Positions 4,460-5,987 of a stretch of DNA of 5,987 nt are shown here, in pieces. The stretch is taken from the NCBI GenBank assembly GCA_018302185.1, contig JAGVZX010000146.1, forward strand, positions 1 through 5,987, given 5' to 3'. Origin of the DNA: Candidatus Woesearchaeota archaeon. GTDB lineage: Archaea; Nanobdellota; Nanobdellia; Woesearchaeales; UBA10200. Under the pieces are notes generated by a model. That model saw nothing but the letters and a program-made list of their open reading frames with translations. It was not told where the DNA came from and made no database searches. Numbering within the stretch: position 1 is the stretch's first letter; every line of letters begins with the position of its first letter. The position numbers were made by a program, and so were the translations under genes.

Positions 4460-5197
4460 ATGAAATTTTGCGTAAAGTGCGGAAAGAGAACTGAAGAGCT
4501 TAAAGAATCATTATGTAGAGATTGCTCTGACTTGCTGCATGAGATAAAGATAAAAGATCTGTCAAGTGATATCTGCACCAGTTGCCATAAATATTCTCTT
4601 CATCATCAAATGCTGCCTTACCATAAATTAGAGGATGCGCTCAAAGAGATCATCAATGATTCATTAAAAAAAGAAGAAGTTCAGCTTAAGATAACTATTC
4701 CTCAGCACAAGGTCAATCCAGGCATTGAATTTCAGGCAACTGCAAACATAACTTCTCATGGCAATGAGTATGAGGTGCCGATAGATATTCTCTACACTAT
4801 CTGCGACAAATGCTCAAAGCAAGGCACAAAATATTTTGAAGGGACGCTGCAGCTCAGAACTACTGATGAAGAGGTCATCAGGTTCGTGAATGCCGAGCTG
4901 AAGGACGCAAAAAAGAAAGAGAGCGTCTTCATCACCAAAAAAGTAGAGGAAAAAAACGGCTTTGATTATTACCTTACTTCGCAACGCTATCTTCAGAAGC
5001 TAGGAAAGAAGCTAAAGACTAAATTTGATGGAGAGATTAAAGTCACAACCAGATTGTTTTCAAGAGATAGGCAAAGAAGCAAGGATCTGCACAGGGTTAC
5101 AGTGTTTTTCAAGACTAAAGAATTGATTGAAAAAAGAATTGTAAGTGATACAGAAGATCTAAACCAAATAGAAGAAAATAAAGAGGAAGAAGAATAA
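4460..5197 (+). CDS. nmd3: NMD3-like ribosomal large-subunit factor (short archaeal form)
   Basis: Archaeal relative of eukaryotic Nmd3, the late 60S assembly and export adaptor; in archaea a role in 50S maturation is presumed. Eight cysteines form the family's two zinc sites: Cys4, Cys7, Cys19 and Cys22 (CVKCG...CRDC), and Cys39, Cys42, Cys115 and Cys118 (CTSC...CDKC). CSKQGTKYFEGTLQLR (118-133) is the hallmark motif. A lysine-rich alpha/beta region continues to about 225, followed by a Glu-rich tail (232-245). At 245 residues it is about half the eukaryotic length and lacks the C-terminal domains and shuttling signals. No Shine-Dalgarno site precedes ATG 4460. The gene looks as if it was leaderless before a structured element separated it from its TATA box. 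It overlaps the patatin gene tail to tail by 39 bp. Confidence 0.93.
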   Translation: MKFCVKCGKRTEELKESLCRDCSDLLHEIKIKDLSSDICTSCHKYSLHHQMLPYHKLEDALKEIINDSLKKEEVQLKITIPQHKVNPGIEFQATANITSHGNEYEVPIDILYTICDKCSKQGTKYFEGTLQLRTTDEEVIRFVNAELKDAKKKESVFITKKVEEKNGFDYYLTSQRYLQKLGKKLKTKFDGEIKVTTRLFSRDRQRSKDLHRVTVFFKTKELIEKRIVSDTEDLNQIEENKEEEE

Positions 5198-5987
5198 ACA
5201 TATACCTATTTCCTTTCTTGCTGCATATTCTCCTGCAGAGATTATATGCCCAATCTTATCCAGCTCGACCCAGTTGACACCTTCAAACTTTGGTATTAGT
5301 AAGATATCAATTGCCGGATTTCTAAGTTTTTCCTTAGTAAGCTCATTCATAAGAACTTCAGTTGCCTGGAGATAGATCTCCATGATCCTAGGTAATTTCT
5401 TGCCTATGCCAGTCAAAAATGCATTTTTTAAGTTAAATCCCCTGATCAAGCTTTTTATCAGATAAGAATCAGTTGTTTTCTCTACATAATCATGTATAAA
5501 TTTGATCTGATGATCGATAAACCTCTGCTTAAGCTTCTCGACAAAATTGCTTGATTTATAGCTGCCAACATAGCTTTCTGCAATATCTACAGTCAGATCG
5601 ACAGCAATTATTACATCAGCTCCCATCTCTTTCAATATATCAACTGGAACAGGATCTATCAGGCTGCCATCCATATATTCTTTATTACCTATCCTATAAG
5701 GCTTAAATATTGCTGGCAAAGAGATGCTTGCTCTAACAGCCTTTGTCACGCTTCCTGTGCAAAACAAAGCTTTTGTGCCATAATCAACTTCAGTTGCAAC
5801 AATAGTCAACGGAACATCAAGCTGCTCAAAAGATTTTCCTTTAAATATATGGTTCAGGTATTTTTCTATCTTCTTGCCTTCGATAAATCCTTTTTTTGGC
5901 TTTGTAAAATCAAGCAGATTATGCCATTTTGTGCTATGGGCAAGCCTTTCCAGATCAGGTACAGAATTGCCAGAAGCATATGCCGCA
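5159..5987 (-). CDS. Patatin-like phospholipase, partial (5' end beyond window)
   Basis: Patatin/RssA-type Ser-Asp hydrolase, probably a lipid acyl hydrolase at the membrane; the substrate is unknown. The frame is open to the right edge (first visible codons A-A-Y-A-S-G), so about 275 C-terminal residues are seen. The nucleophile motif GxSxG and oxyanion GGGxRG should lie just outside the window, because AAYASG is what usually follows GTSAGA. Visible core features are FIEGKKIEKYL, the strand PLTIVATEVDYG, SVTKAVRASISLPAIFKPY and the catalytic Asp in EYMDGSLIDPVP (Asp codon 5669-5671, DGS form of DG[GA/S]). MGADVIIAVDL is another family strand. The TTG at 5809 is internal, not a start. The last 14 residues (ICLFFFLFIFFYLV) are antisense to the Glu/Lys-rich nmd3 tail and are probably not part of the ancestral domain, which fits an end near YAARKEIG. 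Confidence 0.92.
   Translation of the reverse strand, partial: AAYASGNSVPDLERLAHSTKWHNLLDFTKPKKGFIEGKKIEKYLNHIFKGKSFEQLDVPLTIVATEVDYGTKALFCTGSVTKAVRASISLPAIFKPYRIGNKEYMDGSLIDPVPVDILKEMGADVIIAVDLTVDIAESYVGSYKSSNFVEKLKQRFIDHQIKFIHDYVEKTTDSYLIKSLIRGFNLKNAFLTGIGKKLPRIMEIYLQATEVLMNELTKEKLRNPAIDILLIPKFEGVNWVELDKIGHIISAGEYAARKEIGICLFFFLFIFFYLV

Noticed and set aside
5807..5809. TTG 5809 as the patatin start
   Set aside because: The frame stays open to the window edge and the upstream residues (AAYASG..., FIEGKKIEKYL) match the patatin domain, so the gene is cut by the window.
1..5987. CRISPR array, prophage, transposase or restriction system
   Set aside because: No regularly spaced repeats and no matching protein motifs in any frame.

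Overview
The window comes from an archaeon, most likely a small-genome DPANN lineage (Woesearchaeota/Pacearchaeota-like). That placement is inferred from gene content and style. The archaeal or archaeo-eukaryotic proteins are an NMD3-type ribosome factor, transcription factor S and an ER/archaeal-type signal peptidase (Ser-His-Asp). Promoters have TATA boxes about 26 nt upstream of predicted starts, and genes are packed with short overlaps. The DNA is AT-rich, with intergenic stretches often below 30% GC by eye.

Layout. Bases 1-244 hold no gene but contain a possible structured RNA, followed by dut (dUTPase, + strand). A 53-residue orphan protein with its own TATA box and Shine-Dalgarno site lies at 799-960. 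An AT-rich leader of about 180 nt, with two strong hairpins, precedes a small three-helix membrane protein at 1260-1625. Thymidylate kinase (minus) converges on that gene. It is divergent from a second P-loop nucleotide-kinase-like protein (plus, ending at 2979). The block 4216-2966 on the minus strand is a tight operon: signal peptidase I, transcription factor S, DUF167 protein. Across the divergent spacer 4217-4459 is an nmd3-like gene (plus). It overlaps tail to tail with a patatin-like phospholipase that runs off the right edge.

How the genes relate. dut, tmk and the second kinase point to dTTP/deoxynucleotide supply: dUTP to dUMP, then dTMP to dTDP. TFS and NMD3 belong to transcription and ribosome maturation. 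Signal peptidase and the patatin act at the membrane. These are mostly housekeeping functions, and no defence or phage module is visible.

The most unusual object is in the signal peptidase/nmd3 spacer. A perfect 16-bp inverted repeat (4298-4313 / 4420-4435) encloses a GC-richer core that can fold further. The whole is bracketed by exact 10-bp direct repeats (GATAAATTAG at 4283 and 4443). Removing one repeat copy and the intervening DNA would put a TATA box 26 nt upstream of the nmd3 ATG, a standard leaderless archaeal promoter. The element therefore looks like a small insertion, or an RNA gene, that landed between promoter and start codon and became an NMD3 leader. Two other gene-free stretches (1-185 and 1151-1259) also carry strong inverted repeats.
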